Positions 1 through 8,300 of a stretch of 20,669 nucleotides of DNA are shown here, piece by piece. Location of the stretch: the NCBI GenBank assembly GCA_019649035.1, contig BMAT01005633.1:31646-52314 (forward strand), written 5' to 3'. Position 1 is the first letter of the stretch, and every line of letters starts with the position of its first letter. The notes beneath the pieces were generated by a model that saw only the letters and a program-made list of their open reading frames with translations, ran no database searches and was not told the origin of the DNA. The stretch comes from Elysia marginata. Lineage: Eukaryota; Mollusca; Gastropoda; Plakobranchidae. The position numbers and the translations under genes were made by a program.

Positions 1-487
1 AGAGAGAGAGAGAGAGAGATAAATGGATAAAGAAGTGGGGAGATAAAGCGACGGGCAAAAAATAAGGAAAAGGGACAACTTAAAGAGAACTGGAAGATTG
101 GCAGGAAAAAGGAAGAGCGAGACGACACGAATTGAAAAAAGAGAAGATGTGTAGCTGGGAGTAGGCAATTGAAAAACCAGAGACAGTGGACGAGTAGATT
201 AAAAGATATGGACAAACGAAGAGACGTCCATAGGGAGAATCAACCGACTAAGAGATAGAAAAAACAAGAAAGAGAGAGCGAGAGGTAAAGAGATGAAAAA
301 TCGTGTTACAATTTAAGAGAGGCTAACGGAAAGAGATATACAGATACACAAATATAGAGAAAGAGAGGAAGATAAAAAAAGAGAAAGGGAAAGGGAGTTA
401 CAGAGTAAGATGGCGGAAGGGAGAGAAGGAGATGGAAAGAGAGAAAGATAAAGAGAGCATGAGAGCGAGAGACAACGAGAGAGACGG

Positions 488-544
<57 letters not shown>

Positions 545-560
545 ACGAAAGAGCGTGCTA
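1..560. repeat. GA-rich decayed microsatellite
   Basis: The plus strand is strongly purine-biased for over 500 bases. A clean (AG)n run lies at 1-19 and the longest pure (GA)n run is at about 491-544. The sequence between is built of short GAGA, GATAAA and GGAAA pieces with scattered pyrimidines, as expected for an old GA array broken by point mutations. No gene is visible. The window starts inside the repeat, which fits a contig end. Confidence 0.9.
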
Positions 561-1249
561 CCGAGTAAAAGAAAGAGGTAAATTTACTTTAAAACTTTTA
601 ATGAAGAATTCATTACAAAGGATTCTTTCCTTATGTTTATTATCCTCTGTTGCACAAAATACAACAGCATTTTATACGAAGTGACATTCATGATTCGAAT
701 GTCAACCCAGATGAAAATGTCATAAGCTTTAAGATGTTTATTGCTATCAACGTTTTCTTAAAGTTCCTTTTTTCTATATCTTTCACGGGGTGTTTTCACT
801 AACATAAAACGCACTGACAAAAGCAAACACACGACCTGACATACAAAAGACCAAGTGGCATACAAAACGAGACTCTTTACAAAAGGCCAAAAGATTTCAT
901 AAACGTCAAATTTGCTTTACTATGCAAATCCATTTGACGCGCGTTTGGCATAAAGTGATTTTTTTTACTAGATCCGTTGCCTCCTCCAAACAAAAACAAA
1001 AAATACAAAAAAATGAAACAAAACAAAACGTAAGAAAAGTTGAATAATTTTAAAACCTGGCTTTAATTTTTCTGAAAACAAGAAACTCGTTTACTCATTG
1101 CTAACACTCAAATAGTTCACACCCATACCTGTAGGAAAAATCATATCTAGGGCCTAACATTAAATGTATTTTATATAGAATTTGGGAATTACCCAAAAAA
1201 GTTCCAATAAGAATTTTTCCGAGTTCGTATTTCTTCCTTTTATACCTTT
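561..1249. other. AT-rich non-coding stretch with two short inverted repeats
   Basis: I see no gene. There is an 8-bp inverted repeat TGACATTC/GAATGTCA (682-689, 697-704, 7-base loop) and another, CGTCAAAT/ATTTGACG (904-911, 932-939). An A-rich stretch with CAAAA motifs lies at about 988-1030. The hairpins are short enough to occur by chance. Confidence 0.6.
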
Positions 1250-1375
1250 TCTCAGGTAGTGTTCTGGTCTAGTCAAGGGGTATGGTCGATGGTAGACACT
1301 AGACTTTCGGGTCAGAATATGCTGGGCTCGAGACCGAGATTCGCAGGCCATCGTTAAGTCACCGAGAAAGATATT
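1250..1375 (+). mobile_element. Diverged tRNA-derived SINE-like copy (copy A)
   Basis: Bases 1279-1335 align with 17101-17158 at roughly two thirds identity by eye. They share GGTATGGT at the start, AGACACTA in the middle and a TTCGA/CTCGA core. The A-box-like sequence TGGTCGATGGT (1283-1293) matches the Pol III consensus at 10 of 11 positions, and the B-box-like GGCTCGAGACC (1325-1335) has two mismatches. The spacing of 42 bases is almost the same as in the other copy (43). TTCTCA and TAGTG upstream are also shared, so the unit probably begins near 1250. The 3' end is not defined. An open frame on the minus strand across this element (1160-1384) is probably incidental. Confidence 0.45.
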
Positions 1376-1634
1376 AAAAGGCATTATCTCAGGTCAAAGG
1401 TTCCGAAAAAGATGAAAAAAATTAAGAAAATCATATTTAAACTGTACTTGCAAATATTTCTCTATGAAAGTTGTTTTATTAACATATATTCATGAGACAG
1501 CGGGTAATTTCGTTTGGCTTTTTATAAAATGTTATTATACTCTGGAATCGTTTTTCGAAACAACGCCTAGGAGACCCATAGACTTGGTTCGGTAATATTT
1601 ATCCAATATAAAAATTTCTTAATCTGCAGTTTAA
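1376..1634. other. AT-rich stretch, nothing recognised
   Basis: No gene or mobile element is visible. AGGTCAAAGGTTC at 1391-1403 resembles a DR1 nuclear-receptor site, but its second half-site matches only AGGT, so it is not called. Confidence 0.5.
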
Positions 1635-1663
1635 CAGAAGAAAAAGAAGGAGAAGGAGAAGCA

Positions 1664-1694
<31 letters not shown>

Positions 1695-1818
1695 AAGAAA
1701 AAGAAGAAGAAGAGGAGGGAAACGAAGAGGAAGAGGAAGCGGGAGAAGGAGAAGGAGGAGGAGAAGGAAGAGGAGGAGGAGAAGGAAGAGGAGGAGAAGG
1801 AGAAAAAGGAGAAGAAAG
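1635..1818. repeat. AAG/GAG polypurine tract
   Basis: An (AAG)n array at about 1664-1700 passes into GAG/GGA-rich sequence. Only two cytosines interrupt the purine run between 1664 and 1818 (at 1723 and 1740), and 1741-1818 is uninterrupted. Long polypurine tracts of this kind can form intramolecular triplexes, which is general knowledge and not shown here. Frames through it would give Lys/Glu/Gly-rich low-complexity peptides and are not genes. Confidence 0.95.
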
Positions 1819-2478
1819 CTCGATCTAGTTTAAATCCCCCACCTCCTCCATGACTTTAGAGATCTTAACTTAAGCCCTTTACTTTTAATCTGAAGATTCT
1901 AGTATGCCCAGGTATAATTTTGTTAAACTTAACCTTTTATACGACCTTTACCGTCTTGGAGTCTAAAGGTTCTATCTGCAATAAAGTTTAGTTGCAGACT
2001 GAATTCTTAGACTTCAAGATCACGCGTTGTATTGGACTTTTTTTTAAGGCATAAAAAATAAAAGGTAAAAATGCTTTTTATAATTTTATCCTGTATTAAT
2101 TGATAAAGACTCAGAAATTTCCTGTCCCCTGAAATTATAAATCTCTCCTAGCGGTTTACTTCACATTGATATTTTGCAAGCATAACCAAGTCTATATTTC
2201 CGACAATGCCTTCGCTGTGTTTGTTGAATCTAAACAATGTTTTAATCGGGAACTTATCGGTTGAAAACATTAAGCAAGGCTTGATGTTCATGCTAAAATA
2301 TCTTAGAGAATAAAATTATTTATTTGTACCCTCAAAATCCTAGGAGACCAAAATTTCCGATTCGATACCTATTGAAAAAAAAAACGCTTTAACAACGAAC
2401 CTCCGTTGAATCTAGTGAAAAGTAGTAGGGCCTGGCGAAAAATAATTGCAAACTTACAATTATGCGTCTCTTGATTGA

Positions 2479-2479
<1 letters not shown>
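1819..2479. other. AT-rich stretch, nothing recognised
   Basis: No convincing frame, repeat or RNA gene was found in this 660-base stretch. Confidence 0.5.

Positions 2480-2540
<61 letters not shown>
2480..2540. repeat. (TAA)n microsatellite
   Basis: About 20 uninterrupted TAA units. The next 130 bases (2555-2690) are unusually poor in stops in several frames, so the array may be the tail of a decayed retroelement. No RT or tRNA landmarks support that. Confidence 0.95.
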
Positions 2541-2542
<2 letters not shown>

Positions 2543-2915
2543 ATTGAAGTTTATTATCTTCAGGGATTAATGCTGCAACGGCAAACGATTATTATGTCTA
2601 CGTCAAATTGCGAAATGTGGTTGGTATTGGTGCCCAAAAGAATACCAGTTTCGTGCTCAGCTCAATTAATATCTTAAACATTTAATGTGTTATTAAATTT
2701 CACACCACAATACGATTTCTTCGACTCTTCAAATCATCCATTCTAGTTAAAGTACAATGGTGGCCCTTGTGAAATAAATAAAAAAGTGTACTTATTTTTT
2801 AAACTAATTCCACTTGAAACTGCCTAGTTTGAACATTCTTATCATCAACAACAACACAAATGATTATTCTTATTAAATACACTTTAAATGTATAATGCCC
2901 ATTGTGCTTATTCTT
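2541..2915. other. Stop-poor then AT-rich stretch
   Basis: A pyrimidine-rich AG (TTATTATCTTCAG, ending at about 2562) is followed by a plus-strand frame of about 39 codons to a TAA near 2685. A second plus frame and one minus frame are also largely open here. Openness in several frames argues for composition or an old mobile-element fragment, not a defined exon. The remainder holds nothing recognisable. Confidence 0.3.
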
Positions 2916-3327
2916 TTAACCCTTTGTTTTATTGTGTCCACCATAGTGGACACGTTTTTTCAGGACTACCATAAACTGCCATTCACGAAAATAGTTTTGG
3001 TTCACAAGTGCGATCTTGTGATACTACTTTTTATCTCTGGCAAGCAAGAGGAGCCTACTCTTCGATTTTAATATTAACCAACAAGCTAGATTACTCAAAT
3101 CGAAACCAATCTTCAACTTCATGGTGTCCTGTCAGATGGACACAAACTTTCACAAACCATCAGCTTGAGAGCATGGCGTCCACACCAGAGGACAAATTAA
3201 CCCCCTTTTCAATGACGGAATATGATAATTTAACTTTAAAAGTTGATTATTTATACTAAAATTACCTTACACAACAAGTTTCATCCATATTCCAATATTT
3301 CTCTGTCCTCATGCAACAAAGGGTTAA
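2916..3327. mobile_element. piggyBac-like non-autonomous element (MITE), 404 bp
   Basis: The unit 2920-3323 starts with CCCTTTGTT and ends with its exact reverse complement AACAAAGGG. It is flanked directly by TTAA on both sides (2916-2919 and 3324-3327). A TTAA target duplication with C/G-run termini (CCCTTTG) is the hallmark of piggyBac-superfamily elements. Inside the left end is an 8-bp inverted repeat, GTGTCCAC (2934-2941) and GTGGACAC (2946-2953). The motif recurs as GTGTCC/GGACAC at 3124-3129 and 3138-3143, as expected of subterminal transposase-binding repeats. At 404 bp it cannot encode a transposase of about 600 residues. The 83-codon frame inside (3008-3259) shows no feature of one, so the element is non-autonomous and would need a transposase from elsewhere. 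Confidence 0.8.
2934..2953. repeat. Subterminal hairpin GTGTCCAC/GTGGACAC
   Basis: A perfect 8-bp inverted repeat with a 4-base loop (CATA), 14 bases inside the left terminus of the piggyBac-like element. It may be a binding site for the mobilising transposase, inferred from its position and from repeats of the motif deeper in the element. Confidence 0.75.
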
Positions 3328-4570
3328 ATGAATTGTTGATGCGTAACATAAACTTGTCAATTTTGCTCAAGTGCTAGAAAAACTATGTTGAATATATTCC
3401 AGGGAGTCACAAACTAAGAGTGGGGTGCTAGAATAGGCTTTTTAAGGGCGTTTCGAAGGATAAAGGACTTGAATGTGACGAGTAGATGCTTGTGATCTTC
3501 GGCTGATACCTTAGATTACAGAGGACTGAATCATCAAATTCTGTAGATTAACTTCTAAATGTTATGAATGGAAATAAAAAGGTTTAAGTTTTAAGTACAA
3601 ACATTATAAACCTAGTTCAGTCACCTGGGAGTAAATTTTACCTCTCAAAAGGCTTTAACTAAAATAATAGCAGATAACATTTACAATTTTAAATAAACAG
3701 TTTTGGTAAATTAAACGCTTTCCGCCAAATAAGAAACCTTATAAGCTAATTTTTCCAAAGATCAGTCAACTAGCCAATTTTTCTAGAAAAGATTTAAACA
3801 CCAAAAAAGATACTCTGGCTTTTGAACTGTCATTTAATAAGTTCTTAAGAAAACATTGACATTCATTTGAATTTTAAACCACTTAAACTACTTTTCTTCT
3901 TGTTGACACAAATAGCAAGAAAAAAATAAAAAAGACCAACTAAGTTTTGAAGGCTAAAAAACAACACAGGTTTTCGATAAGCATTGGAATGCGAAAAATT
4001 CGACATCTGATGTATAAAGAGTAGTCAAAAAATATTTTTAAAGCACACTCGCTGCACTTCCCCTGTGAATAGAATAATTTTCCTAGCGGGTGCTCAAGTT
4101 GGTGAATGTATTTTTCATGGCATGGTAGTTATGCTGAGCTTTCTACAAACTCACCTCAGTCTAATTTTCGTCACGTAATACACATCGGAATTCATTCTCG
4201 GCATTTTCTTAGCGACTAGAGTTAAGCTCCTGATCTGAACTTCCTGCGAACGTTTGTTACGCCAGATAAATTCTAAGCACCACTTTTAGATTTTTCGGGT
4301 TTTGCCTTGCAGAGTTAAATCTGTCTTAGGACATTTATTATATAAAGATCAGGTTGAAGATGAAATGCCAGGTTATAAGTAGAAGACGCTTCAGCAATTA
4401 CTCCTCAGCGTAGGAAAATTAAATAAAACACATCTGCAACAGTTTTATGTCTAGTTCACTCAAACAGGAGCGTTTATTACTATCGTGAACAGAAGGTGAT
4501 GCTTTTCATGGACTTAAATCTAGGGCTCAGTACTGCGGGGCAGGCCAATCCGCCCAATATGAATGCTTTA
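3328..4570. other. AT-rich stretch without a supported gene
   Basis: No gene can be supported. A weak exon-like segment lies at 4313-4371: the acceptor-like TTTTGCCTTGCAG is followed by an open frame of about 19 codons ending at CAG/GTTATA. The donor is poor and the segment very short, so it is noted only. Confidence 0.4.
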
Positions 4571-4875
4571 CAATGTCTGCTGTTTATCTTGTTTGTTCAA
4601 TTAGGGTGGCTCATTTAAAAAAAATGTCTAAAGAGTTCTTTCCCTTGTCCAAACTATTCTATTTTTTCAGTAGTTGGGACTTTTTAGAACGGGTGCCTCG
4701 AGGTTAGAGGTTTTTCGCTTTGCAATGCCTGCAGTACAATATACTTGTTTGTTCACTTAGGATGGCATATTGTCAAAAATTATCTTACTAGTTCTTCCCC
4801 TTGTCCAAACTATTCTCTTTTTTTCGGTAATTTGGCCTTCTTACAACGGATGCCTCGAGATTAGGTTTGAAAGGT
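4571..4875. repeat. Two-copy diverged tandem duplication, period about 155 bp
   Basis: Copy 1 starts with CAATGTCTGC at 4571 and copy 2 with CAATGCCTGC at 4723. Shared landmarks in order are CTTGTTTGTTCA, CCCTTGTCCAAACTATTCT (4642-4660 and 4798-4816), a T-rich run, AACGGRTGCCTCGAG and ATTAGG/GTTAGA. The offset drifts from 152 to 157 bases through small indels, and identity is about three quarters by eye. TTTGCAAATGCC just after copy 2 (about 4887) may begin a more decayed third copy. No coding role is evident. Confidence 0.8.
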
Positions 4876-6084
4876 TTATATTTATTTGCAAATGCCAAAA
4901 AATGCTGCAAGTTTCCTAGATTGAAAACGTGCAGGCAAATAAATTATATTTTACAAAAGGGCATTGTGTCATGGCATTTGCCCATATTTTTCATATCAAC
5001 CATTTTAGCGTTTTTAACAGGGGGCACAACACGGCACCTTACACCTGAAAATAATGCAAGAACGGTTTGGTAAACAGCCAGCTTGCATTGTCCTTCTCGG
5101 AAAGAATAATGGAAAGGGTTCTTTTCAGGACTACCCTAATATAAACGCCCCGATTCTTGGCCCATTAATAATTTCTATATTTTTAAAGCTGGGCAAAGCA
5201 AGAACGGTCTTCAATTTTGTATTCACTGCTGGATAAGACGGAATTGTCAATAATTATAACAACTGACACTGCCATAAACTTATTCTTACCCGTTACCCAA
5301 CTATATGATAAGAATAAAAACTTAACAGCGGCTTTTTTGTCAAACTTATAAGAAGTCTGATGTTTTACGACTGATTAATTATATAAGACATTATTTAGCT
5401 AAAAACCGATATTTCTAAAAAAAAAAAAGGATACTAAAGTTTATAAGGTAAAAAATTAGAAGATATTTAGTTTTAGTAAAGTGGAATATGGAAGAAGAGA
5501 TGGTAGATTTGGTTTTATTGTTATCCCATGTTTGACTAAGCTGAAAAAATCTTTGGTAATACGCTCAATGGTAATGCGACACCTAACTCTTCAAAAGCAG
5601 CTAGCGTGTCGCTTGAATTATTTTTGTCTATCACAATACGGAAAATTTTGATTTGAAATGAATTTTTTACTTATTATGACTGTCCAATGTTGTAACGATA
5701 ACTCATGTACTTCATAGACATATTATATTACATTTCTACTCTTTTTTATAAAGACGAAGCATCTTAATAACATCGAGAGAGGCTGTGGTAACAAATTAAA
5801 TTAAATTATAAACAGTAACGAAAGCTCAATATGAGATATTCCCCTGAAAGTCGGAGCGTTAACCTATATATTTATCATAGCAATTTTGACTAAGAAAGAA
5901 ACAAACATAAAATGTATTTCTTATCACAAACAGCCCGATCAAGTTGTGTAACATTCATAACAGGTGGTTACGTGGATGCTGCTACAAGTAGAGTGGTGTG
6001 TGCCTTGGGCTACTAAATGCGTGAATACCATGTGTATCAATGTAGTTTAAACATATAGGCGTTTAAAATAGACAAAAACATTTT
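4876..6084. other. AT-rich stretch with one ORF of chance length
   Basis: A plus-strand frame of 60 codons with an ATG (5054-5236) has ordinary, slightly hydrophobic composition. It lacks a recognised motif, and frames this long are expected by chance here. A 9-bp inverted repeat TTATTCTTA/TAAGAATAA (5280-5288, 5309-5317, 20-base loop) could form a weak AT hairpin. Poly-A of 12 bases lies at about 5417. Nothing else was identified. Confidence 0.4.
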
Positions 6085-6225
6085 CAAAGAAAAAAACTGA
6101 GAAGGAAGAAAGACAGTAAAGAAAATGGAGAGACATTGTTAGTGAGTAAAATCGGAAGAAGAGAGAGATGAAGTATAAAAAAGATACAGGGAGATAAAAA
6201 GTGGCAGGGAAAGAGAAATTCTAAA
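6085..6225. repeat. Purine-rich decayed GA/GGAA repeat
   Basis: The plus strand is rich in GAAGGAAGAAAG and GAGAGAGATG-type words with few pyrimidines, like a shorter version of the repeat at 1-560. It directly abuts the tRNA-like element on the minus strand. No gene is visible. Confidence 0.7.
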
Positions 6226-6230
6226 GTGAC

Positions 6231-6385
6231 ATAGTGTGTCACTCTTACATTCTGACAAGATCTTTCACAACCTTAAGTCGGGTAATTCTTTGTTAATTGC
6301 GTCCAACGAGGTTGCGGTTCGAACCGCACATTTCATGATCCATATGCCAAACGCCTTCTACTAATGCTGCACGAAATTGGTAACG
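6231..6385 (-). mobile_element. Possible tRNA-derived SINE head (copy C, another family)
   Basis: Read on the minus strand, TAGTAGAAGGC (6353-6363) fits the Pol III A box at 10 of 11 positions. GGTTCGAACCG (6315-6325) fits the B-box core GGTTCGA, 38 bases further on. The sequence between has the general look of a tRNA body but does not match the copies at 1279 and 17101. The B box sits inside a perfect 16-bp palindrome, TGCGGTTCGAACCGCA (6313-6328), so the strand is not decided by the B box alone. Downstream on the same strand is a 7-bp hairpin AGTGACA/TGTCACT (6225-6243). The extent is uncertain, and it could be a chance palindrome. Confidence 0.3.
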
Positions 6386-6711
6386 CCAGCTTAAGGGCAC
6401 ACATGGAATTGGCTATGAAATAGTCTATAAAATCCATTTTAAGCTGGAAATAAAAAAAATTACCGCCAAAACCTTATACATTTCCAGAGAAATTGCTATG
6501 AGTTAAGTGAATTGCGAGAAATTTCAATGTCTAATGATACTAACAATTCAATTATGAACTTACTAAGTCTATGAAACACTAAAGATGAAGAGCTCCTGGT
6601 TTTTCCTCGTGTATTATTCCCCGAGTCTTCTATTGCCACCAGCAAACGAAAGAGCCGTTCGAACCGGAGAGCCTCCAAGGATTAAATATCATGAGTGACT
6701 ATCTTTGTTAG
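6386..6711. other. Stretch with a chance-length minus-strand frame
   Basis: A minus-strand frame (6496-6678, 60 codons, non-ATG start) is leucine-rich with four serines in a row from mixed codons, but it has no ATG, splice signal or motif. I do not call it a gene. Confidence 0.35.
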
Positions 6712-6719
6712 TATATAAG
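6712..6719 (+). promoter_or_regulatory. TATA-box-like element TATATAAG
   Basis: TATATAAG is a close match to the core TATA consensus. It is followed 33 bases later by a pyrimidine-rich TCACTTT (about 6743) that could serve as an initiator. A C/A-rich leader then runs to the first ATG at 6772. The arrangement is promoter-like, but TATA-like words are common in AT-rich DNA, so support comes only from the spacing and the frame downstream. Confidence 0.3.
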
Positions 6720-6771
6720 GCGAGAGCCACATCCACCCACACTCACTTTCAAAACCCTACACACAAACAAA

Positions 6772-6792
6772 ATGCAAACGCAAAAAATGTAA
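6772..6792 (+). CDS. Minimal upstream ORF, 6 codons
   Basis: An ATG 27 bases after the possible initiator opens a frame of six codons ending at TAA, 18 bases before the ATG of the signal-peptide-like frame. If a transcript starts near 6745, this would act as a short upstream ORF that reduces or gates translation of the next frame. This is inference from position alone. Confidence 0.15.
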   Translation: MQTQKM

Positions 6793-6810
6793 AGCTATCC
6801 TCAAAGAAAA

Positions 6811-6945
6811 ATGAAAAATTTAAATAGTTTATTTAAATTATGCGTTATATTATTCATGAATTCGGCTCTAACTTTGCATCGCACCGGTGATATGTGTGTC
6901 ACGGTATCATTTCAAGCGGGCTATTGCAATTTGACGGCTGATTAG
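6811..6945 (+). CDS. Candidate small secreted peptide, 44 aa
   Basis: The frame opens with ATG in an A-rich context (AAAAATGA, A at -3). Residues 1-4 are MKNL, followed by a hydrophobic core at about 7-15 (LFKLCVILF) and a small-residue stretch NSALT that could be a signal-peptidase site near residues 19-22. The remainder, LHRTGDMCVTVSFQAGYCNL then TAD, holds two cysteines (about 29 and 39). Signal-peptide-like start, TATA-like box about 100 bases upstream and leader make a coherent picture. The frame is short enough to arise by chance, and the 3' part could be intron if this is only a first exon, though no strong donor is seen. No family is recognised. Confidence 0.22.
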   Translation: MKNLNSLFKLCVILFMNSALTLHRTGDMCVTVSFQAGYCNLTAD

Positions 6946-6967
6946 TTGGTTAAATTATGATACAAAA

Positions 6968-7007
6968 TTTTCTCTCTTTCACACATACACATACACACTC
7001 TATCTCA

Positions 7008-7050
<43 letters not shown>

Positions 7051-7064
7051 ACCGTCTATTTCCT

Positions 7065-7098
<34 letters not shown>

Positions 7099-7278
7099 TC
7101 TCTCTCTTGCTTTCTCGATCTCTCCGTCCGTTTCTAGCCTACCTCCTCCCCCTTCTCTCTCACACACATTATTCTTTCTCTCCTTCTCTTTCCCTCTCTA
7201 CCTCCTTTTTTCAGACACACACACACTATCTCTCACTCTTCCTTTCTCTATCTTCTCCCCACTTTCTCTTTCTCCCTC
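6968..7278. repeat. (TC)n / (CA)n pyrimidine-rich tract
   Basis: Pure (TC)n runs lie at about 7011-7046 and 7066-7088, with (CA)n patches at 6979-6998, 7089-7098, 7163-7168 and 7214-7225, and decayed TCTC sequence between. The open frame across it (6957-7367) encodes Ser-Leu and His-Thr dipeptide repeats and is an artefact. On the minus strand this is the same GA-type repeat as elsewhere in the window. Confidence 0.95.
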
Positions 7279-7887
7279 ATTTTGTCTCACCCTATACTTA
7301 TTCTAATTTTAATGAACATTCTACCATCTACCGGCATCAGATTTTTCACAAGCTTATTTTGTTTTGATAATCAAAGAAAGCAACGCTCCACCGACCGAGA
7401 AGTATCTGATGCGGGCCGTGTGTATCAAACCTCTAATGACCCGACAAAACTCGCCGCATTGCCTCGTAACAACGCTTGCGACCTGTATCGGAACATTCAT
7501 GTTAGGTGACAAATCGAAGGCTCTTCAAATTCCGCCGCGTTTTGGCAAATCTCTGATGAACAAAGAACATAACCTTTATGGGAATAATCCGGAATGATAG
7601 TTTGAACCGCAACATAGAATTGATAAAACCATTGGAAGTAAGAGCAGATTGTTTGTTCGGTACTCCATTTGACCTATGAATTAAGTACAGTAAAGGCAAA
7701 GTAACTATATTACTTATATTGAAAAACTTTGTTATGGAACTGCCTGTCCAAAAAATACATAAAATCAAAGTTTTGGCATGTACTCCTGTGGTCTATATTT
7801 GAACATTAACACGATAGCGGGAAACCTTTGTATTATCTCCCTTTGACATAATCATGTAGACACTGCATTGCTTGAAGATAAATTTTA
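7279..7887. other. Higher-GC, stop-poor stretch of unknown nature
   Basis: Bases 7364-7600 are richer in GC than the surroundings. They are open in two plus frames (to 7509 and 7597) and two minus frames (7502-7768, and a 48-codon frame starting near 7500). Openness in several frames points to composition or an old mobile-element fragment. No splice signal or motif picks one frame. The rest to 7887 is AT-rich and empty. Confidence 0.35.
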
Positions 7888-8300
7888 AATGCAATTTACC
7901 AAAAGTGGCCATGATATATACTACTTCATTAAAAATCAAAGATATATATATATATATATATATAGCTTCAATAAAAGCATAGGTGGAATCGTTATTTTAA
8001 CGAGAACGGCGACGGTAGGATTTGAACACAAGCAGCGATAGTGCATGCGATAACCGTAAGAGTTGAATTCGGCGATGTGATATCCACACGAGCAACAAAA
8101 GACATTTTAACAAATATGGTCGCAATGTATGCAATTTCAACAAAAGTAGCGATGAAGTATGCGACATCATTATAAATACTGATAGTTTAATATGCAATTT
8201 CAACAAGAATAGCGATGGTGTCTTATTTCAACAATAGTAGTGATAATGTATGAGATTTCAATGTATAGAGAAGTGATGATGTATACAACTTCAACTAGAG
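7888..8300. repeat. Degenerate minisatellite, about 30-bp unit
   Basis: Some 13 imperfect units of 28-33 bp share the pattern GTATGCAATTTCAACAA followed by AAGTAGCGATGAT. Clear unit starts are at 8127, 8157, 8190, 8220, 8248 and 8281. Earlier units such as those at about 7890, 8018 and 8045 are more decayed. An (AT)n run sits inside one unit. The minus-strand frame over it (7997-8206) shows period-10 repeats such as LLLLKLHTL and is a product of the repeat. Unit divergence and the lack of constant repeats with unique spacers exclude a CRISPR array. Confidence 0.75.
7942..7964. repeat. (AT)n microsatellite within the minisatellite
   Basis: A pure run of about 11.5 AT units that interrupts the minisatellite unit AAAAATCAAAG / AGCTTCAATAAAAGC, so it probably expanded from an AT pair within a unit. 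Confidence 0.95.

Noticed and set aside
3008..3259. 83-codon frame as a transposase of the piggyBac-like element
   Set aside because: Far too short, no DDD motif or cysteine-rich tail; the element is non-autonomous.
5054..5236. 60-codon ATG frame
   Set aside because: Length expected by chance, no motif, and two other plus frames are open over parts of it.
6640..6700. Second TTCGAAC site as another tRNA-like head on the minus strand
   Set aside because: B box matches only 8 of 11 and no A box is present at the right distance.
6957..7367. 136-codon open frame
   Set aside because: It encodes Ser-Leu and His-Thr dipeptide repeats of the CT/CA microsatellite; no gene features.
8010..8075. tRNA-like B box on the minus strand (GTTCAAATCC)
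   Set aside because: The same bases fit the minisatellite unit better and no A box lies at the right distance.
7888..8300. CRISPR-like periodic array
   Set aside because: Units are imperfect along their whole length with no constant repeat and unique spacers, and the context is eukaryotic; it is a minisatellite.
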